Assembly: GCA_031428275.1 (NCBI GenBank) | Contig: JANPPC010000043.1 | Location: forward strand, 1 to 64,000 | Length of the DNA: 64,000 nt | Direction of reading: 5' to 3' | Origin: Pseudobdellovibrio sp031428275 | GTDB lineage: Bacteria; Bdellovibrionota; Bdellovibrionia; Bdellovibrionales; Bdellovibrionaceae | Shown: positions 35,352 to 43,822 of the stretch, in pieces | Layout: the number at the start of each line of letters is the position of its first letter | Numbering within the stretch: position 1 is the stretch's first letter | The notes under the pieces: generated by a model | Databases searched by the model: none | What the model saw: only the letters and a program-made list of their open reading frames with translations | Told to the model about the DNA's origin: nothing | Made by a program: the position numbers and the translations under genes

Positions 35352-36005
35352 TTAATACTCGCAGCTTATCGCTTCCTGATCTGAGTTTGCTAACTGAACC
35401 CGATTTACGTTCGGGCCTAAATGCGTCGCCATCACCGTAGATCCTTCGCGATGTTTAAGGCCTAAAAAATGCCCCATCTCGTGAAGAATCAGTGCTTCGA
35501 AACTGTAACCATCACTCGGGGATCGACCATTCTTTTTCAGGTTGGTTGAACCGATTAGAACTTGAGGATTTAGATCATAGTAACTGAAGTCTGCAGCGTT
35601 GACACGAATGTCAGCTTCTTGAATCTCATCACCTGCCCAGTAGACAGAAGTGCGACCTTGCTCAGAGGATTTATCTGACTCCCATTCCGGAAGAAAGTAA
35701 ATAGCATTTTTTTCGTCTCTGGTCGAAGTGCCAACTTGTGAAGAATCTTCAGATATATCGAATACTTTGCGCCCCGCCTGCGTTTCCCAGGTTTGAGCGG
35801 CGCGGTAAATAGAGGGCCTTAGGGTCGTGGGCACTGAACTATGAATATAAACTCTTATAGGTTTTTTCGTCTTCCACGAAATTCTTTGACCATAAACATT
35901 TTGAACGTAACCACAATCGTTTTGACTTTTGGGCGCACAAGACGACACAAACATTGCGAAGACTAAAACTAAACTGGTAAAAAGATATTGAAGCTGTTTA
36001 TTCAT
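35352..36005 (-). CDS. Matrixin-type zinc metalloprotease, lipoprotein
   Basis: A 217-residue exported protease of the M10/metzincin class. The lipobox is VSSC (Cys23). The zinc site HEMGHFLGLKH spans residues 175-185, with a Met-turn at Met192 (STVMATHLG). The compact catalytic domain makes up nearly the whole mature protein and no hemopexin or propeptide is seen, so activation must differ from that of animal matrixins. Likely degrades protein at the cell surface or in prey; substrate unknown. Confidence 0.88.
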   Translation of the reverse strand: MNKQLQYLFTSLVLVFAMFVSSCAPKSQNDCGYVQNVYGQRISWKTKKPIRVYIHSSVPTTLRPSIYRAAQTWETQAGRKVFDISEDSSQVGTSTRDEKNAIYFLPEWESDKSSEQGRTSVYWAGDEIQEADIRVNAADFSYYDLNPQVLIGSTNLKKNGRSPSDGYSFEALILHEMGHFLGLKHREGSTVMATHLGPNVNRVQLANSDQEAISCEY

Positions 36006-36151
36006 CTATCTTTACACATTTCAAAAGGCTGACCATTTCTTAGACTTTCAAATCCAATTGATTGTCTTTTAGCGTCTCATTTTTAGAAATCAAATCACCC
36101 TAAGACGATTCACGCTAACACCCACGCAAACTTTTGGTTATGCGAGCTATT

Positions 36152-36241
36152 AGGTGCACCTAAGAGGTAAATCGCACCGCTATGTACGAAGCTGTCACAC
36201 TGCTGGCCCAATTAAAGGTTCCAAGGTGGCACCATTTTTTT
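36152..36241 (+). ncRNA. Candidate small RNA or leader with terminator
   Basis: GGTGCACCT (36153-36161) can pair with AGGTGGCACC (36224-36233), nine pairs with one bulged G, enclosing a 62-base loop, followed by seven T. This looks like the 3' end of a terminated RNA whose 5' end lies further upstream. No known RNA family was matched. Confidence 0.3.
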
Positions 36242-36583
36242 GTATCTAGCTGAAAATACTGATGTTCGAAAGTTGGCAAGGCAGTTGCTATGTATCAATG
36301 TAAGACAATGCCGGGATCCGGCGACCTTCACTCCTCCACGATCGTGGAACTCTATGAGTGAAAACTTACCTACCAAAAACTTCCTTCGCTGGAAGGGGAA
36401 AAACCCCCGGCCTCCAGCCCGCGCGCGAAATAAAAATGAAATGATCTGTCATAACAACTAAAATCTTCTAACTCAAAACGCCATCTGAAACTAAAATCGC
36501 ACACTGTGTGCACAAAGACTCGATCTAACTGCCCGCCCCCTTGACCATATCAATAAGCTTTACCACTATAGGTTCAAACAAAT

Positions 36584-36600
36584 TTCTGTCATCGACAGAA
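36584..36600 (+). promoter_or_regulatory. 5'-leader hairpin next to the ribosome site
   Basis: Perfect 7-bp hairpin TTCTGTC-ATC-GACAGAA ending one base before GGAG, the ribosome site of the lipoprotein gene. It may protect the mRNA 5' end or tune translation. TTGACC at 36541 could be the -35 element, but the -10 region is weak. Confidence 0.5.
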
Positions 36601-36609
36601 GGAGAACTT

Positions 36610-37188
36610 ATGAAGCTAAAGAATCTAGTTACCGTGGCAACATTAGTATTAGCAGCAAATCTATTTTTATCGGCGTGCGCATCGAACGCCAACAAAGCCG
36701 AAAAAATCGAAACCAAAATCGATAGCTCGGGCCAAGTGACCGGCGATACTGAGGTCGGCGTCAAAAATGGCAATATGGTCGTTCAGAAAAAAGTTATGAT
36801 GAATGAAGAGCTTAGAAAATTACAATATGAAGTCTACGAATTAGAAGATCGCGTTTACGGAAATCGCAAATACGGATCTTTAGGCTTGTACGGCGTACTA
36901 CGTGATTGCAAATTACAATTATCAGATCCTAAAAACGGCGGTGACGGTAAATTAATTTGGACTGAACCAATCGATCGAGTGACTGACAAAGAAGATGATT
37001 TCAAAATGGGCTTAGACGACGGTAAAAAATTAGTTGGCGTATCAGAAGAATTTCTATCTGAGCGAATTGCTCGATTCCGCGGTTACAAATCCCTTCTTTC
37101 TAAACGCCAAGACGAATACGAAGAAAAACTAGCGATTTGCAAAGCAGATTTAAAAGGTCGCGTCAGCAAGGCCTCGACTAGCAATTAA
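36610..37188 (+). CDS. Coiled-coil lipoprotein of unknown function
   Basis: A 192-residue lipoprotein: lipobox LSAC, ATG after GAAGGAG. The mature part has a charged helical segment (about 60-90, MNEELRKLQYEVYELEDRVYG), a Gly/Tyr-rich turn (GNRKYGSLGLYGVLRDC) and a second helical part to the end. Possibly an envelope structural protein; no characterised family recognised. The strong ribosome site and leader hairpin suggest high expression. Confidence 0.75.
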   Translation: MKLKNLVTVATLVLAANLFLSACASNANKAEKIETKIDSSGQVTGDTEVGVKNGNMVVQKKVMMNEELRKLQYEVYELEDRVYGNRKYGSLGLYGVLRDCKLQLSDPKNGGDGKLIWTEPIDRVTDKEDDFKMGLDDGKKLVGVSEEFLSERIARFRGYKSLLSKRQDEYEEKLAICKADLKGRVSKASTSN

Positions 37189-37253
37189 TCGTCTTGTTAT
37201 AACTTTCATTAAAATTTTGAAAATAAAGTAACTATCAGCAAAAAGGATCTAAA

Positions 37254-37592
37254 ATGAAAAATTTATTAATCGCTTCTTTGATTTCAGCTTTCTCATTCGG
37301 TGCTATCGCTAATGGATTAACATACACCCAGATTATTCTAACTAAAGACAGCAAAAATAAAGATGGTTTCACTTACCTAGCTAGTCCGATGTCAAAGTGG
37401 TGCAATGGCATAAGCACAATCATCAATTACGGCTCGTACGAAGCGGCGAAGTTCGTTGAGAGTTTAGAAAATGGTCTCTATGTTTGCGACGGTAAATTCG
37501 TGACCGGCGAATTTATTTCTCCGGTGCAAATCTTTGAAATCAATAAGTGCGGCCGCGCTGATGCCGTCGTTTTAGAGGGCCAATGCCCTTAG
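37254..37592 (+). CDS. Small secreted protein of unknown function
   Basis: A 112-residue protein with a signal peptide cut near residue 19 (AIA-NG). The mature part has four cysteines in pairs likely to form disulphides (CNG, VCDG, KCGR, QCP). AAAAGGA is the ribosome site. Not recognised. Convergent with hslO, four bases apart. Confidence 0.65.
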   Translation: MKNLLIASLISAFSFGAIANGLTYTQIILTKDSKNKDGFTYLASPMSKWCNGISTIINYGSYEAAKFVESLENGLYVCDGKFVTGEFISPVQIFEINKCGRADAVVLEGQCP

Positions 37593-37596
37593 TATT

Positions 37597-38490
37597 TTAG
37601 TGCAGAGAATTACGGTGCATGCGCTCGCGAATATTTTCGACTTGCGCAACCGTAAATGTATAGGGTTTTCCGCACATCTGACAGATGATTTCGGGTTCTT
37701 CTTCTTTTTCAATCATATCTTGCAAATCGGCTTCGCCTAAAATTTCAAGGGCTGCGATCACACGGTCTTCTGAACAGGGGCAGTGGTAAGTGACGTTGTG
37801 ATCATGTTCGATTTGCGTAAACGGAATTCCTTCCATGTAGGGCGCGACTAGGTCGATGGGGCCGCCACCATCGCGTAAGATTTTTGAAATACTTGGCTTT
37901 TTATCATCTGCATTTTTTTGTAAAAGATCGACGATGGCTTCTTCGACCCCCGGCATGACTTCTATGATGACTCCGCCGGCTTTAACGACTTTTCCGTTTT
38001 GATCTAAGTAAATTCCAAGACCCACGACCGAACGAATTTGATGCGATTGATGCAGGTAGTGCGCAATATCATCCCCGATTTCGCCGCTGACCATCTCAAC
38101 GGTACCGCTAAAAGGTTGCTTTTGAAAAGGTTGGTGTCTAGCGACAGTTAATAAACCATGACCCAAAGCTTCTGAAACTTTCAGACCACCTTCGTAACTG
38201 GGTGGCTGGTACTGCGGGTTCGGCGTATAGGCTCGAACGTGTCCTTCAAAATCGGCCTCAGCGTAAATACTTTTTAAGGCGCCATTACCGCGAAATAACA
38301 GACCAATTTGTTGTTTGTCTTTTAGCTGACTGGCTAAAAGCAACGCGCCAACCATCGCCTTACCCACCCCGGCTGTCGCCAGTGGGAATGAGTTGTGCAG
38401 CTTTTGCATCTCTTGAACGACCTCGGTCGCGTCAACTGCAGCAATGCGAATCGTGAAATCATTGGATACGAATCTTTGTATTTTAGCCAT
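37597..38490 (-). CDS. hslO: Redox-regulated chaperone Hsp33
   Basis: Holdase activated by oxidation and unfolding in the cytosol. 297 residues, normal length. The C-terminal zinc site has Cys237 and Cys239 in CPC and Cys270 and Cys273 in CQMC; oxidation of these switches the chaperone on. The N-terminal domain has the family pattern HNSFPLATAGVGKAMVGALL. No Shine-Dalgarno; a good promoter ends seven bases from the ATG. Confidence 0.95.
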   Translation of the reverse strand: MAKIQRFVSNDFTIRIAAVDATEVVQEMQKLHNSFPLATAGVGKAMVGALLLASQLKDKQQIGLLFRGNGALKSIYAEADFEGHVRAYTPNPQYQPPSYEGGLKVSEALGHGLLTVARHQPFQKQPFSGTVEMVSGEIGDDIAHYLHQSHQIRSVVGLGIYLDQNGKVVKAGGVIIEVMPGVEEAIVDLLQKNADDKKPSISKILRDGGGPIDLVAPYMEGIPFTQIEHDHNVTYHCPCSEDRVIAALEILGEADLQDMIEKEEEPEIICQMCGKPYTFTVAQVENIRERMHRNSLH

Positions 38491-38497
38491 AGACTTA

Positions 38498-38526
38498 ATT
38501 TTAACAAATCAGTTGGGCGGACTCAA
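38498..38526 (-). promoter_or_regulatory. hslO promoter, probably leaderless
   Basis: TTGAGT (38521-38526), 17-base spacer, TAAAAT (38498-38503), then seven bases to the hslO ATG. The start of transcription would fall on the start codon. No ribosome site exists. Confidence 0.6.
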
Positions 38527-38541
38527 CTATTAAGGTATTCT
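38513..38541 (+). promoter_or_regulatory. Divergent promoter of the SixA-like gene
   Basis: TTGGGC (38513-38518), 17-base spacer, TATTCT (38536-38541), nine bases to the ATG at 38551. It overlaps the hslO promoter back to back; the two -35 boxes are two bases apart. No Shine-Dalgarno is present. Confidence 0.45.
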
Positions 38542-38550
38542 GGCCTGCCT

Positions 38551-39075
38551 ATGAAATTTGTATTATTCAGACATGCTCAAAAAGGTTTAACGCCTTACGC
38601 CGATCCCGAATTGACGACTGAAGGTCATCAACAGGCAGCTGCGCTAAGCACGTTGATTAAACAAAACTTACTACCGGTTCCCACGCATGCTTGGGCTTCG
38701 CCAAAAGTTCGCACATGCCAAACTTTGCGCCCAGCTTGCGACGTCGCAAAAGTTCGTGTGCAAATTTCTGACTTATTAGAGCAACGCGAAAACCACGAAA
38801 CTTTAGAAATTTTTCGTCACCGTATTCAAAGCTTTTTAAATTCATTTACGACCAATCTGCCGGAAGACAATTCAACTGAAAGCTGCCACTTTGTTTGCAC
38901 ACACTACGATTGGATTGAAGAAGCAATGACTTTAATAAATTCGGATAAAGATCTGAATATCTTTGAGTTTTCACATTGGCCGCCCGCCCAGTACGTCACT
39001 TTCGAAATTGAGAATTCAATTTGGAAGTTCATCCGTAAGGGCGCACCCGTCGTTCACAAAAACCAAGATTTATGA
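38551..39075 (+). CDS. Histidine phosphatase superfamily protein (SixA-like)
   Basis: A 174-residue protein of the phosphoglycerate mutase-like/histidine phosphatase clan. It begins KFVLFRHAQKG, where RHA replaces the usual RHG, and has ASPKVRTCQTLRP near residue 45, as in SixA; the second active-site His is in FVCTHYDWIEE near 115. Substrate unknown (phosphohistidine or a small phosphate ester). A much longer frame exists upstream but would run through hslO. The FAH-family gene follows after seven bases. Confidence 0.8.
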   Translation: MKFVLFRHAQKGLTPYADPELTTEGHQQAAALSTLIKQNLLPVPTHAWASPKVRTCQTLRPACDVAKVRVQISDLLEQRENHETLEIFRHRIQSFLNSFTTNLPEDNSTESCHFVCTHYDWIEEAMTLINSDKDLNIFEFSHWPPAQYVTFEIENSIWKFIRKGAPVVHKNQDL

Positions 39076-39082
39076 GTCATTT

Positions 39083-39691
39083 ATGAATTCAAAACTGATT
39101 CGCAACATCTGGTGTGTGGGTAGAAATTATGCAGATCACGCAGCCGAAATGAAGGCTGAAGTTCCGAAAACTCCTATGATTTTTTTAAAGGCCGGCACTT
39201 CGGTAGAAACAGGTTCGAAGATACAATTGCCATTGTGGTCAAAAGATGTGCACCATGAGGTAGAAATCGCTTACTGGATCGACGAGAATTTAGAGCTTAC
39301 ACATCTTACTTTGGCGCTAGATTTAACGGCACGAGATGCACAAGCAGAAGCCAAATCCAAAGGCACTCCTTGGACCTTGGCGAAGTCTTTTAAGGGCTCA
39401 TGCCCCTTGGGCTCGTGGATCAGTCTGCAGGACGCTGGCCCACTCGATGAGCTTTTTTTAGAACTAAAACGTAACGACCATGTCGTACAAAGCGGCTTCG
39501 CGAAAGAGATGATATTTAAACCAGAAACGCTTTTAACATTCGTTAAAAAGCATTTCCCCGTTTCGCCTTCTGATATTTTATTAACCGGCACACCTGCCGG
39601 CGTCGGCCCCCTCAAGTCGGGTGACGTTTTACAGGCCACTTTACAGAGCGCCAACCGAAAGCTTTTAGCTTGCCATTGGGACGTAGAATAA
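39083..39691 (+). CDS. Fumarylacetoacetate hydrolase-family protein
   Basis: A 202-residue FAH-domain enzyme, the size of YcgM/FAHD1-type acylpyruvase or oxaloacetate decarboxylase. It has CVGRNYADHAAEM near the start, PMIFLKAGTS near 30, the metal-binding HHEVEIAYWID near 53 and the terminal LLTGTPAGVGPLKSGD. Metal-dependent C-C bond cleavage or decarboxylation; substrate not determined. The ATG lies seven bases after the upstream stop, and an in-frame longer start overlaps that gene and is unlikely. Confidence 0.88.
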   Translation: MNSKLIRNIWCVGRNYADHAAEMKAEVPKTPMIFLKAGTSVETGSKIQLPLWSKDVHHEVEIAYWIDENLELTHLTLALDLTARDAQAEAKSKGTPWTLAKSFKGSCPLGSWISLQDAGPLDELFLELKRNDHVVQSGFAKEMIFKPETLLTFVKKHFPVSPSDILLTGTPAGVGPLKSGDVLQATLQSANRKLLACHWDVE

Positions 39692-39721
39692 TAGAAACTT
39701 CCCTTCATTCAGGGGGTCTTT

Positions 39722-42718
39722 ATGAACCAGCAAAATGTTCCTTCAGCCGCAAACTCAGCTACGCAAATCAAAGTCATCGCATTAGGCGAAGAAGTTCTAA
39801 AACGAATCGAATCACAATCCAAAGCTTCCTTATTCTCTAAAGATTTTTGGTACGGGTCGATCATGGACTGGAGCATGAAGAACGAAAAGTTCAAAACCAA
39901 TATGTTTCGCTTCGTTGACGTGTTACCCGCTTTAAAAACTGGTGACGATGTTGCAACTCACTTAAAAGAATATTTCTCAGAAGGTGGTAAAACTGAATTG
40001 CCCGCGGTGTTTAACGTGGGGCTTGGTTTAGGCTCATTAGCTCCGGGGTTAATGGCCGGCGCCATCAAGAAAAACGTTACGGCCATGGCTAAGATGTTTA
40101 TTACCGGAGAAAACTCGCAAGACGCTTTAGCCGTTTTGAAAAAAGCGCGTAAAAATAATATGACTTTTACGGTCGACATCTTAGGCGAAGCTACCCTTTC
40201 AGAAAAGGAAGCGATGGATTACCAGCGTCGTTATTTAGAATTAATCGAATGGCTTGCGAAAGACGCCGCCAACTGGGATGAAAATCCGTTATTAGATCGT
40301 GACGCTGACGGCGCCATTCCAAAAATTAATGTATCTGTAAAAATGACGGCACTGTACTCACAAATTAACGATAAGGCTTGGGAAGAAACTAAGGCCATCG
40401 TCAAAGAACGCTTACGCCCGTTATTTAAACGCGGCATGGAGCTTGGTGTTTTCATCAACCTTGATATGGAACACTACGCAGTTAAACATTTAACAGTCGA
40501 GGTTTTTCAAGAACTGATCAACGAACCCGATTTAAAAAATTATCGTTTCTTCGGCTGCGTGGTGCAAGCTTACTTACGCGATTCTTTTCAAGACATAAAA
40601 GAATTAACAGAATTTGCCCGGAAGCGTGGAACTCCATTCACCATTCGCTTAGTAAAGGGCGCGTACTGGGATTCTGAAACCATCGATGCGCAACAACGTG
40701 ATTGGCCTATCCCGGTTTATACAGTTAAAGCTGAAAGTGACGCGAACTACGAATCATGCGCGCATTACTTACTTGAAAATTACAAACATATTCGCGTGGC
40801 CTTAGCTTCGCATAACGTGCGCACTCTTTCTGCTGCTTTAGTTAAGGCTGAACAACTTGGCTTACCAAAAAATGCGTTTGAAATTCAAATGCTTTACGGA
40901 ATGGCCGAGCCCATTAAGAAAACTTTTGTCGAAATGGGTTACCGTGTGCGTGAATATGCTCCGGTCGGTGAACTGATTCCTGGCATGGCGTACCTCGTTC
41001 GTCGATTGTTAGAAAATACTTCAAATGAATCTTGGTTACGCGGAAAGTTTGCCGAAAGTAAAACTCCGGCCGAACTTTTAAAAGACCCTGCCATTGGTTT
41101 AGTTGCAACAAGTCCGATCGTTAAGAAAAAACAAAATTTATTTCACAATGAACCTTTACTTGATTTCGCCGTCGCGGAAGTGCGCGACAAGACTAGAAAA
41201 GCCGTTGATGAACTGAATTCCCAATTACCTAAAACAGTTCAACCGGTTATTGACGGTAAAACTGTATCGACTGATAAAATCTTTAAACGCGTCAATCCGT
41301 CGAATTTAAGTTCAACCGTTGCCAACGTTCACATGGCTTCAATTGAAATGGCCGAGAACGCAATTCAATCAGCCCATAAAGCTTTCGCTTCTTGGAAAAA
41401 AGTTTCAGCAAATGATCGCGCCAATCTTTTAGATAAGGCCGCCGACTTGATGGTGCAAAATAAATATAAATTAATGGCAACGCAGATTCTAGAAGTGGGT
41501 AAGCCCTGGGCTGAAGCCGATGGCGATGTTGCAGAGGCTATTGATTTCTTGCGCTACTACGCCCGTCACATGCGCGAATTACAAAAACCTCTTCGCGTTG
41601 GTCACGCCCCTGGAGAGATCAGCCAGTATATCTATAAACCGCGCGGAGTCGTAACCGTCATCGCACCGTGGAACTTCCCGTTAGCGATTTTGGCAGGCCA
41701 AGTGGTATCGGCAATCGTAACCGGTAATACGGTGGTGATGAAGCCCGCTGAACAAAGCTCGTTAGTGGCCCAAGGCCTTATGGATATTTTAAAACAAGCC
41801 GGTATTCCGACAGGCGTGGTTCAATTCTTACCGGGATACGGCGAAGAAGTTGGTGATTATTTAGTTAAGCATAAGTTAACGACGACGATCGCCTTCACCG
41901 GATCAAAAACGGTCGGCTTATTAATTGCAAAAAATGCGGCCGTAGTTCAGCCAGGCCAACAGCACGTCAAGCGTTGCATTATCGAAATGGGTGGCAAAAA
42001 CGCACTCATCATCGATAACGACGCCGATCTTGATGAAGCCGTTGATTCAGTTCTTTATTCGGCCTTTGGATTTGCCGGACAAAAATGTTCGGCGGCATCA
42101 CGCTTGATCGTTCTAGAAGACGTCTACGAGCGCTTTGTCGAGCGTCTGGTCGAAGCGGCAGGTTCATTAGAAGTCGCTAGCGCTGAAAACCCAAAAGCTT
42201 ACCTAGGACCCGTCGTCGACGAAGAGGCTCACGCTAGGTTACTTGGTGTGATTGAAGAAGCCAGCAAGAAGTATAAAATCTTATTTAAAGGCCAAGCACC
42301 AGCTGGTGGTTACTTCGTACCCATCACGATCATTGGGAACGCCGATGGCAACAGTGATGTCGCGCAGAATGAATTTTTTGGCCCGATCATGACTGTGATC
42401 AAAGCCAAAGACCTCAATCACGCAATCGATATCGCGAACTCAACAGAGTACGGGCTAACGGGCGGTTTATTTTCGCGCTCGCCGGCCAATATCGAAAAAG
42501 TAAAAAATGAACTAGAAGTGGGTAACTTGTATATCAATCGCGGCATCACGGGCGCGATGGTCGACCGACACCCGTTCGGAGGTTTTAAAATGTCAGGAAT
42601 TGGTTCGAAAACCGGTGGTCCTGATTATTTAAAACAATTTACTGAGCCAGTTGTGATCACTGAAAATACGATGCGACGTGGGTTTGCCCCCGACGAGTTA
42701 GATGGCAGCGGCATTTAA
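39722..42718 (+). CDS. putA: Bifunctional proline dehydrogenase / pyrroline-5-carboxylate dehydrogenase
   Basis: Oxidises proline to glutamate in two steps. 998 residues, the short PutA form. The PRODH barrel (about 1-430) has FAD-site segments such as RLVKGAYWDSE near 317 and YGMAEP near 390; the ALDH domain (about 480-998) has VIAPWNFPLAI near 650, EMGGKNALII near 755 and the catalytic Cys789 in GQKCSAASR. There is no N-terminal ribbon-helix-helix, so it does not act as its own repressor as E. coli PutA does. An AGGGGG ribosome site precedes the ATG. Suited to a cell feeding on amino acids. Confidence 0.95.
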   Translation: MNQQNVPSAANSATQIKVIALGEEVLKRIESQSKASLFSKDFWYGSIMDWSMKNEKFKTNMFRFVDVLPALKTGDDVATHLKEYFSEGGKTELPAVFNVGLGLGSLAPGLMAGAIKKNVTAMAKMFITGENSQDALAVLKKARKNNMTFTVDILGEATLSEKEAMDYQRRYLELIEWLAKDAANWDENPLLDRDADGAIPKINVSVKMTALYSQINDKAWEETKAIVKERLRPLFKRGMELGVFINLDMEHYAVKHLTVEVFQELINEPDLKNYRFFGCVVQAYLRDSFQDIKELTEFARKRGTPFTIRLVKGAYWDSETIDAQQRDWPIPVYTVKAESDANYESCAHYLLENYKHIRVALASHNVRTLSAALVKAEQLGLPKNAFEIQMLYGMAEPIKKTFVEMGYRVREYAPVGELIPGMAYLVRRLLENTSNESWLRGKFAESKTPAELLKDPAIGLVATSPIVKKKQNLFHNEPLLDFAVAEVRDKTRKAVDELNSQLPKTVQPVIDGKTVSTDKIFKRVNPSNLSSTVANVHMASIEMAENAIQSAHKAFASWKKVSANDRANLLDKAADLMVQNKYKLMATQILEVGKPWAEADGDVAEAIDFLRYYARHMRELQKPLRVGHAPGEISQYIYKPRGVVTVIAPWNFPLAILAGQVVSAIVTGNTVVMKPAEQSSLVAQGLMDILKQAGIPTGVVQFLPGYGEEVGDYLVKHKLTTTIAFTGSKTVGLLIAKNAAVVQPGQQHVKRCIIEMGGKNALIIDNDADLDEAVDSVLYSAFGFAGQKCSAASRLIVLEDVYERFVERLVEAAGSLEVASAENPKAYLGPVVDEEAHARLLGVIEEASKKYKILFKGQAPAGGYFVPITIIGNADGNSDVAQNEFFGPIMTVIKAKDLNHAIDIANSTEYGLTGGLFSRSPANIEKVKNELEVGNLYINRGITGAMVDRHPFGGFKMSGIGSKTGGPDYLKQFTEPVVITENTMRRGFAPDELDGSGI

Positions 42719-42865
42719 CTGACAAAGGCGAAAGTATTTAATTTTTAGATTTTGCACGGTACGTTGGTTTTTGCTCTGGCGTACTGGACGTATTTGAAGT
42801 TGAGTTCTTTCGCTTGCGAAAGCAAAACCTTGTGCAAGCAAAACTGATAAAATAATCGCCTTCAC
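42698..42865 (-). CDS. Small secreted peptide (candidate)
   Basis: A 55-residue reading frame starting with GTG, 12 bases after the rhomboid stop, behind an AAGAAG ribosome site. The first 17 residues are a classic signal peptide (MKAIILSVLLAQGFAFA), and the mature part is basic and polar (SERTQLQIRPVRQSKNQ). Its last seven codons overlap the 3' end of putA on the other strand. It continues the RDD-rhomboid operon, so it could be a rhomboid-linked or secreted factor. No homologue known to me. Confidence 0.45.
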   Translation of the reverse strand: MKAIILSVLLAQGFAFASERTQLQIRPVRQSKNQRTVQNLKIKYFRLCQLNAAAI

Positions 42866-42877
42866 GCTGTCTTCTTG

Positions 42878-43822
42878 TTAACTTTCTTTTGAAATTTCGC
42901 GATCTGCTAGCAGACCCAACTTTAAAAAATGAGTTTTTAATTTTTCTTCACATAAAAATATCGCACCAAGAAAAATTCCGCACAGTGTTCCACCGATATG
43001 GGCTGATACGGCTACTGACGACTGCACCCCTGCGGGCTCCCACAAAGCACTGATAAAATCAGTCATCAAAAAAAAAGGAAATATAAAAAATGCGGGCAGA
43101 TAAATGACCCCATAAGCCTGTGGCACCGGAGCAATCATGTAGCTCCAAGGCATAAGTTCGTTTCTTTTTGTTACCATTAAAAAAGCCATGAGCGAAGAGG
43201 CTGATGCGCTGGCGCCGACCATAGCCATACTGCCGGACCCTTCAAATAACAAATATGTAATGCCGCCCGAGAAACCGCCTAGTAGATAAATACTAACTAA
43301 CCAAAAAAAACCTACCTTTAATTCTAAATACGAGACAATTAAAAATATAAAAATTATGTTACCCAGCAAATGTGTGACGCTTGCATGCGTAAACTGATAA
43401 GTGACCCACGCCCATGGCGATGTTTCAATCGAGCCCAAACCGAGTTGATACTGTGAAGATGACATATATTCTTTTTGAAAGCTAACCAGCATAGCGCGGT
43501 TTTTTTCGATCTGCACTTGATCTCCCGAGAATGGGTAATCTGCGATACGCTTCCAAAATCTATCATCACGCAACGCCTGCATCGGAATATTTTTAGCACT
43601 AAGCCATTTTTTTTCAATAGGGTCTAGCGTTTTAAGGTACATTTCAGAAAGAGAAACGACAAAATTTTTATCTTTAATGCGGTTATTCAACGCGGCCGAA
43701 GGCCATTTTGTGTACGCAAAACTTGTAAATATAAAAATCACTATGTTAGTTAAAACTAATATCCAAGCCAGGCTTAGTACAGGACGCTTAAATAAGTCTT
43801 TAAAAAATCCTGGTATAATCAT
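42878..43822 (-). CDS. Rhomboid-family intramembrane protease-like protein
   Basis: A 314-residue membrane protein, from the ATG that overlaps the upstream RDD stop (ATGA); a Met five codons earlier is possible. Rhomboid landmarks: the HxxxxHxxxN segment HASVTHLLGN (His146, His151, Asn155), the serine motif VGASAS with Ser205, and SAHIGG with His275. The usual GxSG is here GASA, so activity is uncertain. A ~100-residue extracytoplasmic insert follows the first span. It would cut transmembrane proteins if active. Confidence 0.85.
   Translation of the reverse strand: MIIPGFFKDLFKRPVLSLAWILVLTNIVIFIFTSFAYTKWPSAALNNRIKDKNFVVSLSEMYLKTLDPIEKKWLSAKNIPMQALRDDRFWKRIADYPFSGDQVQIEKNRAMLVSFQKEYMSSSQYQLGLGSIETSPWAWVTYQFTHASVTHLLGNIIFIFLIVSYLELKVGFFWLVSIYLLGGFSGGITYLLFEGSGSMAMVGASASASSLMAFLMVTKRNELMPWSYMIAPVPQAYGVIYLPAFFIFPFFLMTDFISALWEPAGVQSSVAVSAHIGGTLCGIFLGAIFLCEEKLKTHFLKLGLLADREISKES

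Larger units (their letters stand above)
36006..36609. other. Gene-free region rich in inverted repeats
   Basis: About 600 bases without a credible gene, a large gap for this dense window. Contains the terminator-like structure at 36152-36241; GCCGG/CCGGC (36310-36322); a perfect 12-bp palindrome CCACGATCGTGG (36336-36347) inside an outer CACTC/GAGTG pair; a long hairpin joining GCTGGA and TCCAGC around GGGG/CCCC (36388-36419); and a hairpin before the next gene. Local GC is higher than in the flanks at 36310-36425. A structured RNA or a decayed element are both possible. Confidence 0.4.

Noticed and set aside
36205..36241. Resemblance of AAGGTGGCACC to the T-box antiterminator sequence
   Set aside because: No other T-box landmark (AGTA loop, specifier stem) is present and no synthetase or amino-acid gene follows.
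36270..36325. Short likeness (AAGGCAG, TGCCGGGAT) to signal recognition particle RNA
   Set aside because: The essential GGAA tetraloop helix is missing upstream and the spacing does not fit.
36240..36461. 73-codon plus-strand reading frame in the large gap
   Set aside because: TTG start with no ribosome site, unusual composition, and it runs through several perfect hairpins. More likely non-coding.
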